Shown here piece after piece: positions 25,235 to 34,335 of a stretch of DNA of 64,000 nt. The stretch is taken from the NCBI GenBank assembly GCA_963727955.1, contig CAVSII010000005.1:297481-361480 (forward strand), given 5' to 3'. Every line of letters begins with the position of its first letter. Position 1 is the first letter of the stretch. Source of the stretch: Bog-756 sp963727955 (lineage in GTDB: Bacteria; Actinomycetota; Acidimicrobiia; Acidimicrobiales; RAAP-2). Below the pieces are notes generated by a model that saw only the letters and a list, made by a program, of their open reading frames with translations, was not told the DNA's origin and did no database searches. The translations under genes were made by a program, and so were the position numbers.

Positions 25235-26173
25235 TCACGCTCCTCGTTCGGCGGCGAAATCGCCCGGCATCGTCGATGGGCGGTACTCCACCTCGTCGTG
25301 GGTCAGCTCCATGAAGGCGTCCTCCAGGGATGCGGTCACAGGAGTCAACTCGTAAATCCGGAGCCCGTCGCGGGCGGCCAGGTCGCCGATCTGCGGGGAG
25401 GCCAGGCCCCCGACCTTCAGCGCTCCGTCGTCGGACACCACCGTGGCCCCGGCCCCGGTCAGGGTGACCGTGAATGTGTCCACATCCGGCGTGACCAGGC
25501 GCACCGCGCCGCCCCCGCTGCGGGCGACGAAGTCGGCCACGCTCGTCTCGGCGATGAGGCGTCCCCGACCGATCACCACCAGCCGGTCGGCGGTCAGCGA
25601 CATCTCGCTGATGAGATGGCTCGACACGAGCACCGTCCGCCCCTGTCCGGCCAGGTCCCGCAGGAAGTGGCGGACCCAACGGATGCCCTCCGGATCGAGC
25701 CCGTTGACCGGCTCGTCGAAGAGCAGGACGGCGGGATCGCCCAGCAACGCCGCGGCGATGCCCAGGCGCTGGGTCATGCCGAGGGAGAACTTCCCGACGC
25801 GCCGCTTGGCCACCGAGGTGAGACCGACCTGGTCGAGGACCTCGTCGACCCGTTCGGCCGGGATGTCGTTGGCCAGGGCCAGCCACCGGAGGTGGTTTCG
25901 GGCGGTGCGAGCCGGGTGGAACGCCTTGGCGTCGAGCAGGGCGCCGACCTCACGAAGGGGCCAGTCCAGCTCGCAGTAGCGCTTGCCGTCGATCAGCGCC
26001 GATCCCGAATCGGGGAGGTCGAGTCCCATGATCATTCGCATCGTCGTCGATTTCCCCGATCCGTTCGGCCCGAGAAACCCGGTGACCTCACCGGAGGGGA
26101 CCTCGAAGGTCAGATCGTCCACGGCAGTGGCGTCGCCGTACCGCTTGGTGAGTGAGTGTGCAGTGATCATCAC
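25235..26173 (-). CDS. ABC transporter ATP-binding protein
   Basis: A 312-residue ATPase. Seen: Walker A GPNGSGKST, a Q-loop region, the signature FSLGMTQRLG, Walker B AVLLFDEP followed by NGLDPEG, and the H-loop SSHLISEM. The additional 90-residue C-terminal domain is common in ABC-2 export ATPases. The order is ATPase, permease, kinase, regulator, each overlapping or nearly so, so the four are probably one transcript. The 453-bp region before it separates it from a second, divergent ABC system. Confidence 0.95.
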   Translation of the reverse strand: MMITAHSLTKRYGDATAVDDLTFEVPSGEVTGFLGPNGSGKSTTMRMIMGLDLPDSGSALIDGKRYCELDWPLREVGALLDAKAFHPARTARNHLRWLALANDIPAERVDEVLDQVGLTSVAKRRVGKFSLGMTQRLGIAAALLGDPAVLLFDEPVNGLDPEGIRWVRHFLRDLAGQGRTVLVSSHLISEMSLTADRLVVIGRGRLIAETSVADFVARSGGGAVRLVTPDVDTFTVTLTGAGATVVSDDGALKVGGLASPQIGDLAARDGLRIYELTPVTASLEDAFMELTHDEVEYRPSTMPGDFAAERGA

Positions 26174-26626
26174 TGGTCACGGTATTGCAGAAACCGGTCG
26201 ATCGGAATACAGCTAGTCGGCCTCTTCGGGCTGGGGTTAACCCCCCCGGTGCCTCGCTGGGGCGCTAGCGCGTAATCCGGTTCGTCGTGGTCGCACCATT
26301 GGGGCTGGATCGTGTTGATGTACCTGCCGTATTCCACCGGCGTGGTAGGAAACCACGTCTCCACGACGGGTTGCCGTACCACCCGGACCTGGTGGCAGCA
26401 TGAGGGTCCTCCCCAAACGCCCGCTCAGCGGTGGATATCGACTGCCACCGACCCGGCACGACGAGGACCCTTTGGAGTCTTAGCCGTCGGCGCTGTTATC
26501 CAGTCCTCGGAAAGGGGCACTGGCCCCGATCGGGGGATACCCCCACCTCGAACCACCCGTTACCCGCATTACTTCCGCGGCCGGACTGTCTTACCCTGGG
26601 GCCATGGTCAGATACGGATATCCCCG
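26174..26626. other. Divergent intergenic region between two ABC exporter operons
   Basis: No gene is supported in these 453 bases. It must contain the promoters of both exporter operons. A minus-strand open frame of about 70 codons (up to 26382) has unusual Trp/Pro/Tyr-rich sequence that I could not place; it may be a remnant but has no start support. Confidence 0.4.
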
Positions 26627-27604
26627 ATGAGCACCACGATGGATGCGGGTTCGAGGCCCCGCACCGACTCGGAAAGCCAGTGGGCCGTCGAGACCCATGG
26701 GCTCACCAAGCGGTTCGGAGAGAACGTCGCGGTCAACGACGTCGAACTCCTGGTTCCCCGCGGTTGCGCTTTCGGCTACCTCGGACCCAATGGAGCAGGG
26801 AAGACAACCCTGATCCGGGTCCTACTGGGACTCACGCATGCTGACACCGGCACCATGCAACTTCTCGGTCACGTCGTCCCCCGCCACCGTGACCGGGCAT
26901 TGGCTCGGGTCGGGGCCATCGTGGACGAGCCCCGCTTCCATGCCCACCTGACCGGTCGCCAGAACCTGCGGATACTTGCCGCGGCGCGTGAGCCGGCGGC
27001 CAAGCACCGAATCGAACCTTCACTCGAGCGTGTCGGCATCCTCCATCGGGCCGACGACAAGGTGACGAAGTACTCCATGGGCATGCGCCAGCGCCTTGGC
27101 GTGGCCGCTTGCCTCCTGGGGGACCCCCAGTTGTTGATTCTCGACGAGCCCATGAACGGACTCGACCCGGCCGGAATGCTCGACATGCGCGACATGATCA
27201 AGTCGCTCGTGGCCGAAGGTCGCACCGTCGTGTTGTCGTCTCATCTCCTCGACGAGGTCGAGCGCACCTGCGATGCGGTGGCCATCGTCGACCGGGGCAG
27301 GGTGATCCGGCAGGGTTCGATCTCCCAGCTGCTCGCCGGATCTTCCTTCGAAGTCCAGGTCGAGTGTTCGAACCCCGAGCAGGCCGGCACGTTGCTCCAA
27401 GGGTCGGCCCTCGGTGACCGCGTCCAGGTCGGGCCGGACGGGCTCGCAATCTCGCTGCCGGAGGGGACGGGGCGCGATGCCATCGCCGAGATCGCCCGTC
27501 TGCTGGTGGAGGGCGGGATTTCGATTTACCGCCTCCAGCACATCCAGGCCTCGCTCGAGCAGTGGTTCCTCTCTGTGACCAGCCGATTGGGAGACTCAGA
27601 ATGA
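26627..27604 (+). CDS. ABC transporter ATP-binding protein
   Basis: A 325-residue ATPase: Walker A GPNGAGKTT, signature YSMGMRQRLG, Walker B LLILDEP followed by MNGLDPAG, and H-loop SSHLLDE, with a C-terminal domain typical of ABC-2 exporters (BcrA/DrrA-like). It is paralogous to the divergent ATPase at 25235-26173. The stop overlaps the permease start (ATGA), so the pair is coupled. The upstream in-frame extension to 26312 is not gene-like, so the ATG at 26627 is preferred. Confidence 0.95.
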   Translation: MSTTMDAGSRPRTDSESQWAVETHGLTKRFGENVAVNDVELLVPRGCAFGYLGPNGAGKTTLIRVLLGLTHADTGTMQLLGHVVPRHRDRALARVGAIVDEPRFHAHLTGRQNLRILAAAREPAAKHRIEPSLERVGILHRADDKVTKYSMGMRQRLGVAACLLGDPQLLILDEPMNGLDPAGMLDMRDMIKSLVAEGRTVVLSSHLLDEVERTCDAVAIVDRGRVIRQGSISQLLAGSSFEVQVECSNPEQAGTLLQGSALGDRVQVGPDGLAISLPEGTGRDAIAEIARLLVEGGISIYRLQHIQASLEQWFLSVTSRLGDSE

Positions 27605-28800
27605 CGACGACAACCAACCTCGACGCATCAGCATCGGGTCCGGCCCCCGCCCCGGTCCGAGCACAAGCGCCGGGAGATCACCGGGGCTCATGGATCCCGA
27701 CGTGGGGCATGGTCACCACGCGCTTCATGGAGCTGCGCAAGCGGCGGGGTCTCATGATCGCCCTCATTGCCGTCAACATCGGCATCCCGGTGGTCTTTCT
27801 CGGCGTGCGCCTCATCTCCCATGCGGTGGCCCCCAGGTCCTACGGCCCAGCCGGCGGCTACAGCATCTTCACCACCCTGGTGACGGGGTTCATGTACGTC
27901 TTCGGGTTCATCGTGGCGGCCGTGGTCGGCTGCACGGCCGGTTCGGTCGACCTCACCGAGGGGATGTTCCGCCACCTGGTGATCACCGGCCGGTCCCGTC
28001 TGGCCCTCTATCTGGCCCGGATTCCCGCTGGACTGGCCATCGTCATCGCCATGGTGGCGATCGGGTACACCATCGTCTGCGCGGTCTGCGTATTCGCCGC
28101 TCCGACACAGCTCAACTATGACGGGGTCAACGTGCCCCATGCGCTCTCCCGCCCCGCCCTGGACAACTGGGCTGCCGCCCATGCCGATGAGGTCATCTGC
28201 AACTTCAACTACAACGGCCCGAACCCCCCGCCGAACGTGTCCTGTGGAAACGGTCAGACGAGCGGTCCTCCGCCGGGTGCCACCATCAAGACGCCGGGCG
28301 GCGTGGTCACTGTGCCCACCTACACGAAGGCGCAGATCCGAGCCTTCGCCGTCAACATCGCCAATCAGGACTATGCCGACTACAGCACCAACTTCTTGGT
28401 CCCGCCGACCTCTGTCATGATCGATGTCGGCCTGTGGATCGCACTCGAAGCGATTATCGGGTTCATCGTCGGCCTCGGACTGGCTTCCTTGATGGGACAG
28501 CGGACGGTCCCGGTGATCCTCCTTGTCCTGCTCGAGCTGATCCTCACACCGATCTTCAGCCGCCACGTGGTCTCGCACCTGATCAACGTTGAGCGGGCGA
28601 TCGCCGGCGTGGCCATGGTCCACATCGAGCCAGGAGGGCTGCCGACACCGTTCGGAGGTGGCGGTGGCCCCGGCGGCGGCGGACTCGGTAGAAATCTGCT
28701 GATACCGGAGTCGACCTTGGTGGCGTCCCTGGTGATCGTGGGCTGGATCGTGTTCTGGACCGCCATCGGGGCATGGCGGATGATGACCAGGGACGCGTGA
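27601..28800 (+). CDS. ABC-2 type transporter permease with large extracytoplasmic loop
   Basis: A 399-residue membrane subunit. Helices are visible at GLMIALIAVNIGIPVVFLGV, LVTGFMYVFGFIVAAVVGCT, LAIVIAMVAIGYTIVCAVCV, then after a loop of about 115 polar residues (Asn/Pro/Gly-rich, with two cysteines) further helices such as ALEAIIGFIVGLGLASLMG, VPVILLVLLELILTPIF and LVASLVIVGWIVFWTAIGAW. The long loop and a Gly-rich insert are unusual for ABC-2 permeases. It couples to the preceding ATPase by an ATGA overlap. Substrate unknown. Confidence 0.85.
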   Translation: MTTTTNLDASASGPAPAPVRAQAPGDHRGSWIPTWGMVTTRFMELRKRRGLMIALIAVNIGIPVVFLGVRLISHAVAPRSYGPAGGYSIFTTLVTGFMYVFGFIVAAVVGCTAGSVDLTEGMFRHLVITGRSRLALYLARIPAGLAIVIAMVAIGYTIVCAVCVFAAPTQLNYDGVNVPHALSRPALDNWAAAHADEVICNFNYNGPNPPPNVSCGNGQTSGPPPGATIKTPGGVVTVPTYTKAQIRAFAVNIANQDYADYSTNFLVPPTSVMIDVGLWIALEAIIGFIVGLGLASLMGQRTVPVILLVLLELILTPIFSRHVVSHLINVERAIAGVAMVHIEPGGLPTPFGGGGGPGGGGLGRNLLIPESTLVASLVIVGWIVFWTAIGAWRMMTRDA

Positions 28801-28945
28801 ACTACCTTGATTTCGGACGGATCCCGTTCCCGATTCGTCGAACATCGATGCTCGACCAGCCGAACCAACGAGTGGCCCACTATTTAGGGAGCGGCTCCCG
28901 AGGTTTCAACAGAAGCTGCCACATGCGGACGGGACCCCACATCTG

Positions 28946-30049
28946 ATGGTGTATGTCCTCGCCAGCGTCTGCGCGTTGGCCAATGCGCTGAGCAGCATTT
29001 TCGAGCGTATGGGTATTGAGAGCGCTCCAGAAGACGCCACCCTACGACTCAGTTTGCTGGCCCATGCCCTGAAGCGGGGGATCTGGCTACTGGGCCTGGG
29101 AATCATTGTGGCGTCGTTTCTCCTACAGGCGGTCGCCTTACATCTTGGCAGCCTGAGTCAGGTACAACCGATTCTCACGGCCGAATTGGTGTTTCTCGCT
29201 CTTCTGCTGGCTACATGGTTTCGATTTCGCATTGGTCTCTCGGAATGGTTGGCGTGCTTAGCCGCCGCCGGTGGCTTGGCCGGCTTTCTGGTCTTCGCAG
29301 AACCAGGCGGCGGCAATCTCGTGCCGACGACGCCGGAGTGGATAGTGACGGCCTCGGTTTGCGGAGGAACGATGGTCGTGATGGTGGGATTGGCCCTGCG
29401 AGGGCCACGTTGGTGGCGTGCCGCTATGTTCGGTGCGGCAGGAGCCGTCGGGTTTGCCTTTACGGCTTCGCTGATAAAGACAGTAGGCGACTATGTGGCA
29501 ATCGACTGGACGCAGATGTTCGGCCATTGGCAGACGTACGCACTCGTGGTGTGCGGAGTGGGCTCCCTGTTTCTGACGCAGAACGCCTACCACGCCGGGC
29601 CCATCGCCTCCTCTCAGACCGCACTTGTACTTGTGGATCCCTTGGCCAGCATTGCCATCGGCATTGCCCTTTTCGGAGACACCTTGCGCACCTCGGGTGC
29701 TTACGGCCCGCTGGAAGCGTTGTCACTGTTGGTCATGTTTGTTGGCGCAGCTTTCATCGCCCACTCAGCGCTTGTCTCAGGCCTGAAGGGAGACGATGAG
29801 CGATATGAGGAAATGTTGTCTCTCCGGTCTCGTTCGAGGCGGTTGGCTGCAGCCGTGCAGGACGTCGCACCACCCGATGTCGTCGAGGAGCTTGACCCTA
29901 AAGGGGCTGAGCACTCATCGCTTCGAGTAAGAGGTGGGTTTCTGCCGCCGCCGCTCATCCGCCACATGACGCTGGGGAGCTCCGAGATGCCTGATCCAGC
30001 GAACCCCTTCGGTCCAACGCCACGTGGTGAGGACCAACTTCACGAGTGA
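28946..30049 (+). CDS. DMT-family (EamA/NIPA-like) transporter
   Basis: A 367-residue protein with about nine helices, starting VYVLASVCALANALSSIFER and including LLGLGIIVASFLLQAVALHL, TAELVFLALLLATWF and LVLVDPLASIAIGIALFGD. This internal-repeat layout is typical of the drug/metabolite transporter superfamily. The C-terminal 90 residues are hydrophilic and probably cytoplasmic. Its base composition is clearly less GC-rich than its neighbours, and it is followed by an AT-rich gap up to tRNA-Pro. It may be an acquired gene. Substrate unknown. Confidence 0.82.
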   Translation: MVYVLASVCALANALSSIFERMGIESAPEDATLRLSLLAHALKRGIWLLGLGIIVASFLLQAVALHLGSLSQVQPILTAELVFLALLLATWFRFRIGLSEWLACLAAAGGLAGFLVFAEPGGGNLVPTTPEWIVTASVCGGTMVVMVGLALRGPRWWRAAMFGAAGAVGFAFTASLIKTVGDYVAIDWTQMFGHWQTYALVVCGVGSLFLTQNAYHAGPIASSQTALVLVDPLASIAIGIALFGDTLRTSGAYGPLEALSLLVMFVGAAFIAHSALVSGLKGDDERYEEMLSLRSRSRRLAAAVQDVAPPDVVEELDPKGAEHSSLRVRGGFLPPPLIRHMTLGSSEMPDPANPFGPTPRGEDQLHE

Positions 30050-30259
30050 CGATGAGATAGATAGTCTTCATTGGTAATTCTAGTCACTGGTACATTGCTC
30101 TTCTTATGAAGAAATGGTCTCGCAGGCATACGGAGGAGAAAAGACCTTAAGAACGGTACAACCAGGGGTTTAACAGTGATTATCGTAGTCCGACCAATAA
30201 ATATCTGCTGTGTTAACGGACTAACCCTCTACCCCTATTTTAGTTGATACATGCTTAGT
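30050..30259. other. AT-rich gene-free stretch beside tRNA-Pro
   Basis: These 210 bases are markedly AT-rich compared with the rest of the window, with runs such as AATAAATAT and CTATTTTAGTT. No open frame, tRNA or clear terminator is visible. It adjoins the 3' end of tRNA-Pro(CGG), a common integration target, and the moderately AT-rich transporter gene on the other side. I could not find a duplicated tRNA end that would prove integration. Confidence 0.5.
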
Positions 30260-30337
30260 TGGTCGGGCTGCCCGGATTTGAACCGGGGACCTCTGCGTCC
30301 CGAACGCAGCGCGCTAACCAAACTGCGCCACAGCCCG
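30260..30337 (-). tRNA. tRNA-Pro (anticodon CGG), CCA encoded
   Basis: On the minus strand the 5' acceptor CGGGCTG pairs with 3' CAGCCCG. The anticodon stem CTGCG/CGCAG encloses TT-CGG-GA, the T-arm is CCGGTTCAAATCCGG, and discriminator A plus CCA are encoded. The D-loop GTTTGGTTAG is typical. The gene lies downstream of the CBS/CorC gene on the same strand. Confidence 0.97.
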
Positions 30338-30430
30338 TCGTAGGAACCGGGAACTCACCGACCCTGACCAGCGAGACTCTATCGGACCGCCATCCGGTCG
30401 ATTTCCGCAGGGGCTGAAGCCCGGGCTCAG

Positions 30431-30460
30431 CGGACCGGACCGGACCGGGCCGGACCGGGC
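30431..30460. repeat. Pentanucleotide repeat (CGGAC/CGGGC x6)
   Basis: Six consecutive five-base units, CGGAC three times, CGGGC, CGGAC, CGGGC, lie between the CorC gene stop and tRNA-Pro. Runs like this can change length by slippage. No function is apparent. Confidence 0.7.
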
Positions 30461-30469
30461 CTGGCCTGG

Positions 30470-31447
30470 TCATCCGTTGCCGCTGCTTTCATCCTCGTCG
30501 CCCCCCGGCTCAACCTGTGGCAATCGGATTCGTTTGGCCACCACCTTGGCGATACGACGCTTGTCCATCTCGGTGATGCGCCACTCCCAATCTTCAGCCT
30601 CCAGTGTCTCCCCCTCCTTGGGAATGTGGCCGAAGGCGTCGAAGAGGAATCCTCCGAGAGTCACGTATTCGCCTTCAGGCACATTGATGTCGAGCCGGTC
30701 TCTCACGTCGTCCACGCTCATCCGGCCATCCAGCAGCCATCGGCTCCCGTCGACTCGCACCGCTTCGGGTTCGTCATCCGGATCGAACTCGTCGGGCAGA
30801 TCCCCCACCAGGGCGCCGAGCAGGTCCTTGACGGTCAGGACGCCCTCCACCCCGCCGTGTTCGTCGACGACGACGGCGAAGGCACGACGCTGGCGGCGCA
30901 TCTGGGCCAACACTTCGAGCACCAGCCCGGATTCCGGCACCAGAAAAGGCTGGCGGAGTCGCCGCGAGATGTCGATGGGGTCGGGGGCGGGACGGGTCGG
31001 ACTTCTGACCAGCACCGGGGCGTTTCCGCCGGCCGGTATCGACTCGATCGTTTCGCTGCCATTGTCATCGCTGCCTCCGACCTTCCATCCGGCTCGGAAG
31101 AGGTCGTTGACGAACAGGACGCCGATGAGATCGTCGAGATCGTCGCCGCATACAGGGAAGCAGCTGTGCCCCGACTCGCGCACGGCACGACTCACGGCGT
31201 CGACGGTCAGGGGGATGGTGAGGGCCACCACGTCGACGCGTGGCGTCATCACCTCGCGCACGACCGTGTCGTGAAGATCGTGAAGGGCGTCGATGATGAA
31301 CTGCTCCTGGGCATCAGCGCCGCCTTCACCCGCTCGGGAGCGGGCGTGGCCCTCACCTCCGGTGCGCCGCCGCCGGGCGATGCCTGAGCCTCGCCCCGAT
31401 GAGCCAGACTCCTCTTCGCCCTCGTCCTTACGTCGGAAAACGGACAC
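30470..31447 (-). CDS. CBS-pair and CorC_HlyC domain protein lacking a membrane domain
   Basis: A 325-residue protein from a GTG start. After an Arg/Gly/Glu-rich N-terminal 45 residues come two CBS domains (VREVMTPRVDVVALTIPLTV and later FLVPESGLVLEVLAQMRRQR, with AFAVVVDEHGGVEGVLTVKD). The CorC_HlyC end domain (YVTLGGFLFDAFGHIPKEGE, then WRITEMDKRRIAKVVAKRIR) follows. Related membrane proteins carry a DUF21/CNNM domain in front; here it is absent, as in CorC of enterobacteria. CorC-type proteins are linked to Mg2+/Co2+ efflux. The preceding receiver gene, 23 bases upstream, is probably co-transcribed. Confidence 0.85.
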   Translation of the reverse strand: MSVFRRKDEGEEESGSSGRGSGIARRRRTGGEGHARSRAGEGGADAQEQFIIDALHDLHDTVVREVMTPRVDVVALTIPLTVDAVSRAVRESGHSCFPVCGDDLDDLIGVLFVNDLFRAGWKVGGSDDNGSETIESIPAGGNAPVLVRSPTRPAPDPIDISRRLRQPFLVPESGLVLEVLAQMRRQRRAFAVVVDEHGGVEGVLTVKDLLGALVGDLPDEFDPDDEPEAVRVDGSRWLLDGRMSVDDVRDRLDINVPEGEYVTLGGFLFDAFGHIPKEGETLEAEDWEWRITEMDKRRIAKVVAKRIRLPQVEPGGDEDESSGNG

Positions 31448-31470
31448 GGACGCGGGCCGCCCTTGGGCCG

Positions 31471-31905
31471 TCAGGTACCGACGTGGACGGGCGTGGACAC
31501 GACGGAGAGGGGTTGGTAGGACTCGTCGTAGTAAGTGCCTCCGTCGAGAAGCGCGGTAACGGCCCGGCGTAGTCGGATGGGATCGAGTGGCTTGACCACC
31601 CACCCTTCTGCCCCGGAGCGCCGAGCCAGAAACACGTCCGGACGGCGGTCGAGGAGCATGAGCACCGGAATGTGGCCGAGCTTGCCGTAGGAGGCTTCGA
31701 GACGGAGCTCGAGACATACCGCCATGCCTCCCATGTTTCCCATCTGGAGGTCCACCACCACCAGGTCAGGCTCCGCCTCGGCGACGGTGGCCATCACGGC
31801 CGGCCCGGATCGTGCCTCGAGGACGGCGATGTCCGGCGTCTGCGCGATGGCGATGACCTCAGCCCTCACCGAGGGGGCGTCGCTGGCCACGAGAACGGTG
31901 CGCAC
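31471..31905 (-). CDS. Stand-alone response-regulator receiver protein
   Basis: A 144-residue single receiver domain: phosphoacceptor Asp52 in LVVVDLQMGNMGGM, the conserved Lys in WVVKPLD, and a reduced acidic pocket at the N-terminus (ASDA has one Asp in place of the usual pair). No output domain follows, so it may act by protein-protein contact or be a CheY/DivK-like relay. It lies between the ArsA-like ATPase genes and the CorC gene on the same strand. No kinase is adjacent. Confidence 0.85.
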   Translation of the reverse strand: MRTVLVASDAPSVRAEVIAIAQTPDIAVLEARSGPAVMATVAEAEPDLVVVDLQMGNMGGMAVCLELRLEASYGKLGHIPVLMLLDRRPDVFLARRSGAEGWVVKPLDPIRLRRAVTALLDGGTYYDESYQPLSVVSTPVHVGT

Positions 31906-31914
31906 CGGGCCAGG

Positions 31915-33114
31915 TTAGCTCCCTCCGGGAGACCCTCCGGTGGGAGCCCTGGGCCGTTCCGACCCGGTTGGTTCGGCCACGCCGGGGCCGGCGAACAGGA
32001 GGTCGGCCACCGTCCCCAGGCCGACCAGATCGTGGACGTCGGTGTTGAGCAGAGGGACCCGGTAGACCGGCGCCGGAGCCACCTTGGCCACCAGGTCGGT
32101 GTAGGCCTGCTCCTCGCGGTCCGAAGCGGCCGTGTAGCCGCGCAGGTTGTCGATCAACTGGGCCAGGGGTGAGCCCTCTTGGTCTTCGGTCAGGGACGGA
32201 AGCGCGTCGATCTGGTCGTCGTCGGCGAATCGGGGGTGAACCCTGTTGACCACCAGGGCGGTCACCGTCATATTGGACTCGGCCAACTTGCCGGCGAAAT
32301 GGACGGCTTCGTCGACCGAGTCGGGACGGGGAGAGGCCACCAGTACGAAGGCGGTGCCCGGGTCAGCCAGGAGATCCCGCACTCGCGCGGCCCGGACCCG
32401 GAATCCCTCCTCCATGCCCTCGAAGGCCTGAAAGAAGTTCACCGCGTCCCGGACGATGTCCGCACCGGCCACCCGGGAGATGGTGCGGAGGAGGGCCTGG
32501 GCGGCTACCCCCATGAACTTGAGCCCGATCCGGGTCGGCTTCATCAGAGCCTGAAAGATCCGGTTCTCCAGGAACTGGGTCAAGCGACCCGGAGCGTCGA
32601 GGAAGTCCAGGGCGTTACGGGTGGGGGGGGTGTCCACCACCACCAGGTCGAAGCCGCCCTCCTCGACCAGCTCGTAGAGCTTTTCGGCGGCCATGTACTC
32701 CTGGGTTCCCGACAGAGTCCCCGTGAGGTTGGCGTAGATCCGGTTGACCTTGATGTCCTCGGCCTGCTCGTCGCTGTCGGAGTATCGCTGCACCAGGTCG
32801 TCGAATGTCCCTTTGGGATCGAGCATGAGGGCGTGTAGCTCACCGGGCCACGGTCCTTCGATGACGGTCGGTCGGTTGGTGAGCGAATCGAGCCCGAGGG
32901 CGTTGGCCAGACGACGGGCGGGGTCGATGGTGACGACGCACACCGAACGGCCGAGCCGTGCCGCCTGGAGGGCGAAGGCCGCCGCCGTGGTGGTCTTGCC
33001 CACGCCCCCCGAACCGCAGCAGATGATGATCGAACGTCGGCCCACCACCGAGTCGATGGGTTCCTCGCCCTCGATGGGTTGCTCGGCGCCCACTAGGTCC
33101 TCGGGAACGCTCAC
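31915..33114 (-). CDS. ArsA/Get3-like ATPase, second of a pair
   Basis: A 399-residue P-loop ATPase of the ArsA/Get3 group. Seen: the deviant Walker A IICCGSGGVGKTTTAAAFAL, switch-I-like TIDPARRLANALG, VVVDTPPTRNALDFLDAP (switch II), and the C-terminal conserved AYTDLVAKVAPAPVYRVPLL. Such proteins form dimers that close on ATP. The GTG start overlaps the stop of the first ATPase gene (GTGA), so they probably form a heteromer. The arrangement, two ArsA-like genes divergent from whiB, matches Mycobacterium tuberculosis Rv3679/Rv3680 and whiB4. There is no arsenic resistance context, so arsenite transport is unlikely. Confidence 0.88.
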   Translation of the reverse strand: MSVPEDLVGAEQPIEGEEPIDSVVGRRSIIICCGSGGVGKTTTAAAFALQAARLGRSVCVVTIDPARRLANALGLDSLTNRPTVIEGPWPGELHALMLDPKGTFDDLVQRYSDSDEQAEDIKVNRIYANLTGTLSGTQEYMAAEKLYELVEEGGFDLVVVDTPPTRNALDFLDAPGRLTQFLENRIFQALMKPTRIGLKFMGVAAQALLRTISRVAGADIVRDAVNFFQAFEGMEEGFRVRAARVRDLLADPGTAFVLVASPRPDSVDEAVHFAGKLAESNMTVTALVVNRVHPRFADDDQIDALPSLTEDQEGSPLAQLIDNLRGYTAASDREEQAYTDLVAKVAPAPVYRVPLLNTDVHDLVGLGTVADLLFAGPGVAEPTGSERPRAPTGGSPGGS

Positions 33115-34130
33115 GTCGACACCGAAGCGGGATCGGGCATCCGCTCGATGCCGTCTGCCAGGGCTGAGCTCAGGACACCGAGCTCTTCGGGACCGATTGC
33201 TTCGGAGAAGACGAAGGGGGTCCTCAGCTGGGGCAGCGGAAGTTCGTCGGCCAGCCTGGCCAGCTGCTCCTCCTGAAGCTCCTGGCGGGTGAGCCGGAAC
33301 CGACGTGCGGCGTCCAGGGCCGAAACTGACGCCGGGTCGAGCGCTACCCCTGCTGAATCGGCGGCCGACTGCGCTGTCACCCCCAACCCGTCGAGCCGGG
33401 GGTAACACCCGTTGACAATGACCGGGCCGAGCACGATGCCCACCTTGTCCTCGAGCTGGTAGGCCGCTTCGACCACCTCGTTCACCGGCATCTCCTCGGG
33501 CAACGTGACCAGGGCGACCTGGCACCGGGCCGGATCGGACAGCATGGCCACCACCTCGGCGGCCTGCGTGCGGATCGGGCCCCCCTGGGCGGCGTCCAGC
33601 AACCCGCCGGCCGACGAGAGAAAGGTCATGGTGTGGCCGGTGGCCGGCGCGTCCACCAACACCAGGTCGGCTATCCGGCTCCGTTCGATCTGCTTGACCT
33701 TCCCCAGGACCAGGACGTCGCGAATGCCGGGAATCGCTCCAGCCACCAGGTCGATGATGCCCGAGGCCAGCAGACGCTTGGATATTCGCCGCATTCCGTG
33801 GTCGTCCAGGTACTCGAGGAGAGCGGCATCGGGAGTGATGGTCCGGGCCCGGACAGACCCCTTGGGGACCGCAGTAGCGGCGTTCTCGTCCTCTTCTTGC
33901 ACCACGGCGGCGCCCACGGCATGGAGCACGGATCCGGCGTAGTCCAGAGGCACCTCGTGGCCGAAGGCGTTGGCCACGCCAGCCCGACCCTCCAGTTCGA
34001 TCACCAGAACCGAAAGTCCAGCGTGTGCCGCCATATGGGCGAGGGAAGCCACCATGGTGGTCTTTCCTACGCCGCCTTTGCCGGCCACGATCAGGACGCG
34101 GCTCTGGGTGCAAAAGGCGCGGAGATCCAT
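33111..34130 (-). CDS. ArsA/Get3-like ATPase, first of a pair
   Basis: A 339-residue P-loop ATPase: Walker A VLIVAGKGGVGKTTMVASLA near the N-terminus, VIELEGRAGVANAF, then LVLVDAPATGHTMTFLSSAG (switch II), and RCQVALVTLPEEMPVNE. It has one nucleotide-binding domain and lacks the Cys triad of arsenite-binding ArsA. The start ATG gives the glycine-rich loop at about residue 17, as in relatives. Its length matches M. tuberculosis Rv3679-type proteins. It is transcribed with the second ATPase, and its divergent neighbour is whiB. The biochemical substrate of this pair is unknown here. Confidence 0.88.
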   Translation of the reverse strand: MDLRAFCTQSRVLIVAGKGGVGKTTMVASLAHMAAHAGLSVLVIELEGRAGVANAFGHEVPLDYAGSVLHAVGAAVVQEEDENAATAVPKGSVRARTITPDAALLEYLDDHGMRRISKRLLASGIIDLVAGAIPGIRDVLVLGKVKQIERSRIADLVLVDAPATGHTMTFLSSAGGLLDAAQGGPIRTQAAEVVAMLSDPARCQVALVTLPEEMPVNEVVEAAYQLEDKVGIVLGPVIVNGCYPRLDGLGVTAQSAADSAGVALDPASVSALDAARRFRLTRQELQEEQLARLADELPLPQLRTPFVFSEAIGPEELGVLSSALADGIERMPDPASVST

Positions 34131-34335
34131 GTCGTAAACGAGCGTAGTGGCCGCCCTCCGGGGCCATCGGCCGACCGGCCACGGGCTTGGCGATGGCCGG
34201 GACGACCCTTTTGCCCCCGAGCACCGTTTGCGTGCTGTCCGGCACCCCGGGTGAGATACCTGGGAAATCCTGGTCAGACCCCTTGTTTCCGGCAACGCCG
34301 ACGAGTACCTTCGCTTTCTGGAGGACCTTACGGGG

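Noticed and set aside
26170..26382. Trp/Pro/Tyr-rich minus-strand frame between the ABC operons
   Set aside because: It looked like a possible gene fragment, but no family, start site or continuation could be identified.
28887..28899. 13-bp palindrome GGGAGCGGCTCCC upstream of the DMT gene
   Set aside because: It is too short and GC-rich to distinguish from chance, with no regulator gene beside it.
30050..30259. Possible riboswitch or small RNA in the AT-rich gap
   Set aside because: No convincing stem or consensus could be drawn by eye; composition alone is insufficient.
33115..34245. Long minus-strand extension of the second ArsA-like gene
   Set aside because: It is antigenic to no motif and overlaps the first ArsA-like gene in a different frame; the GTGA overlap at 33111-33114 marks the real start.
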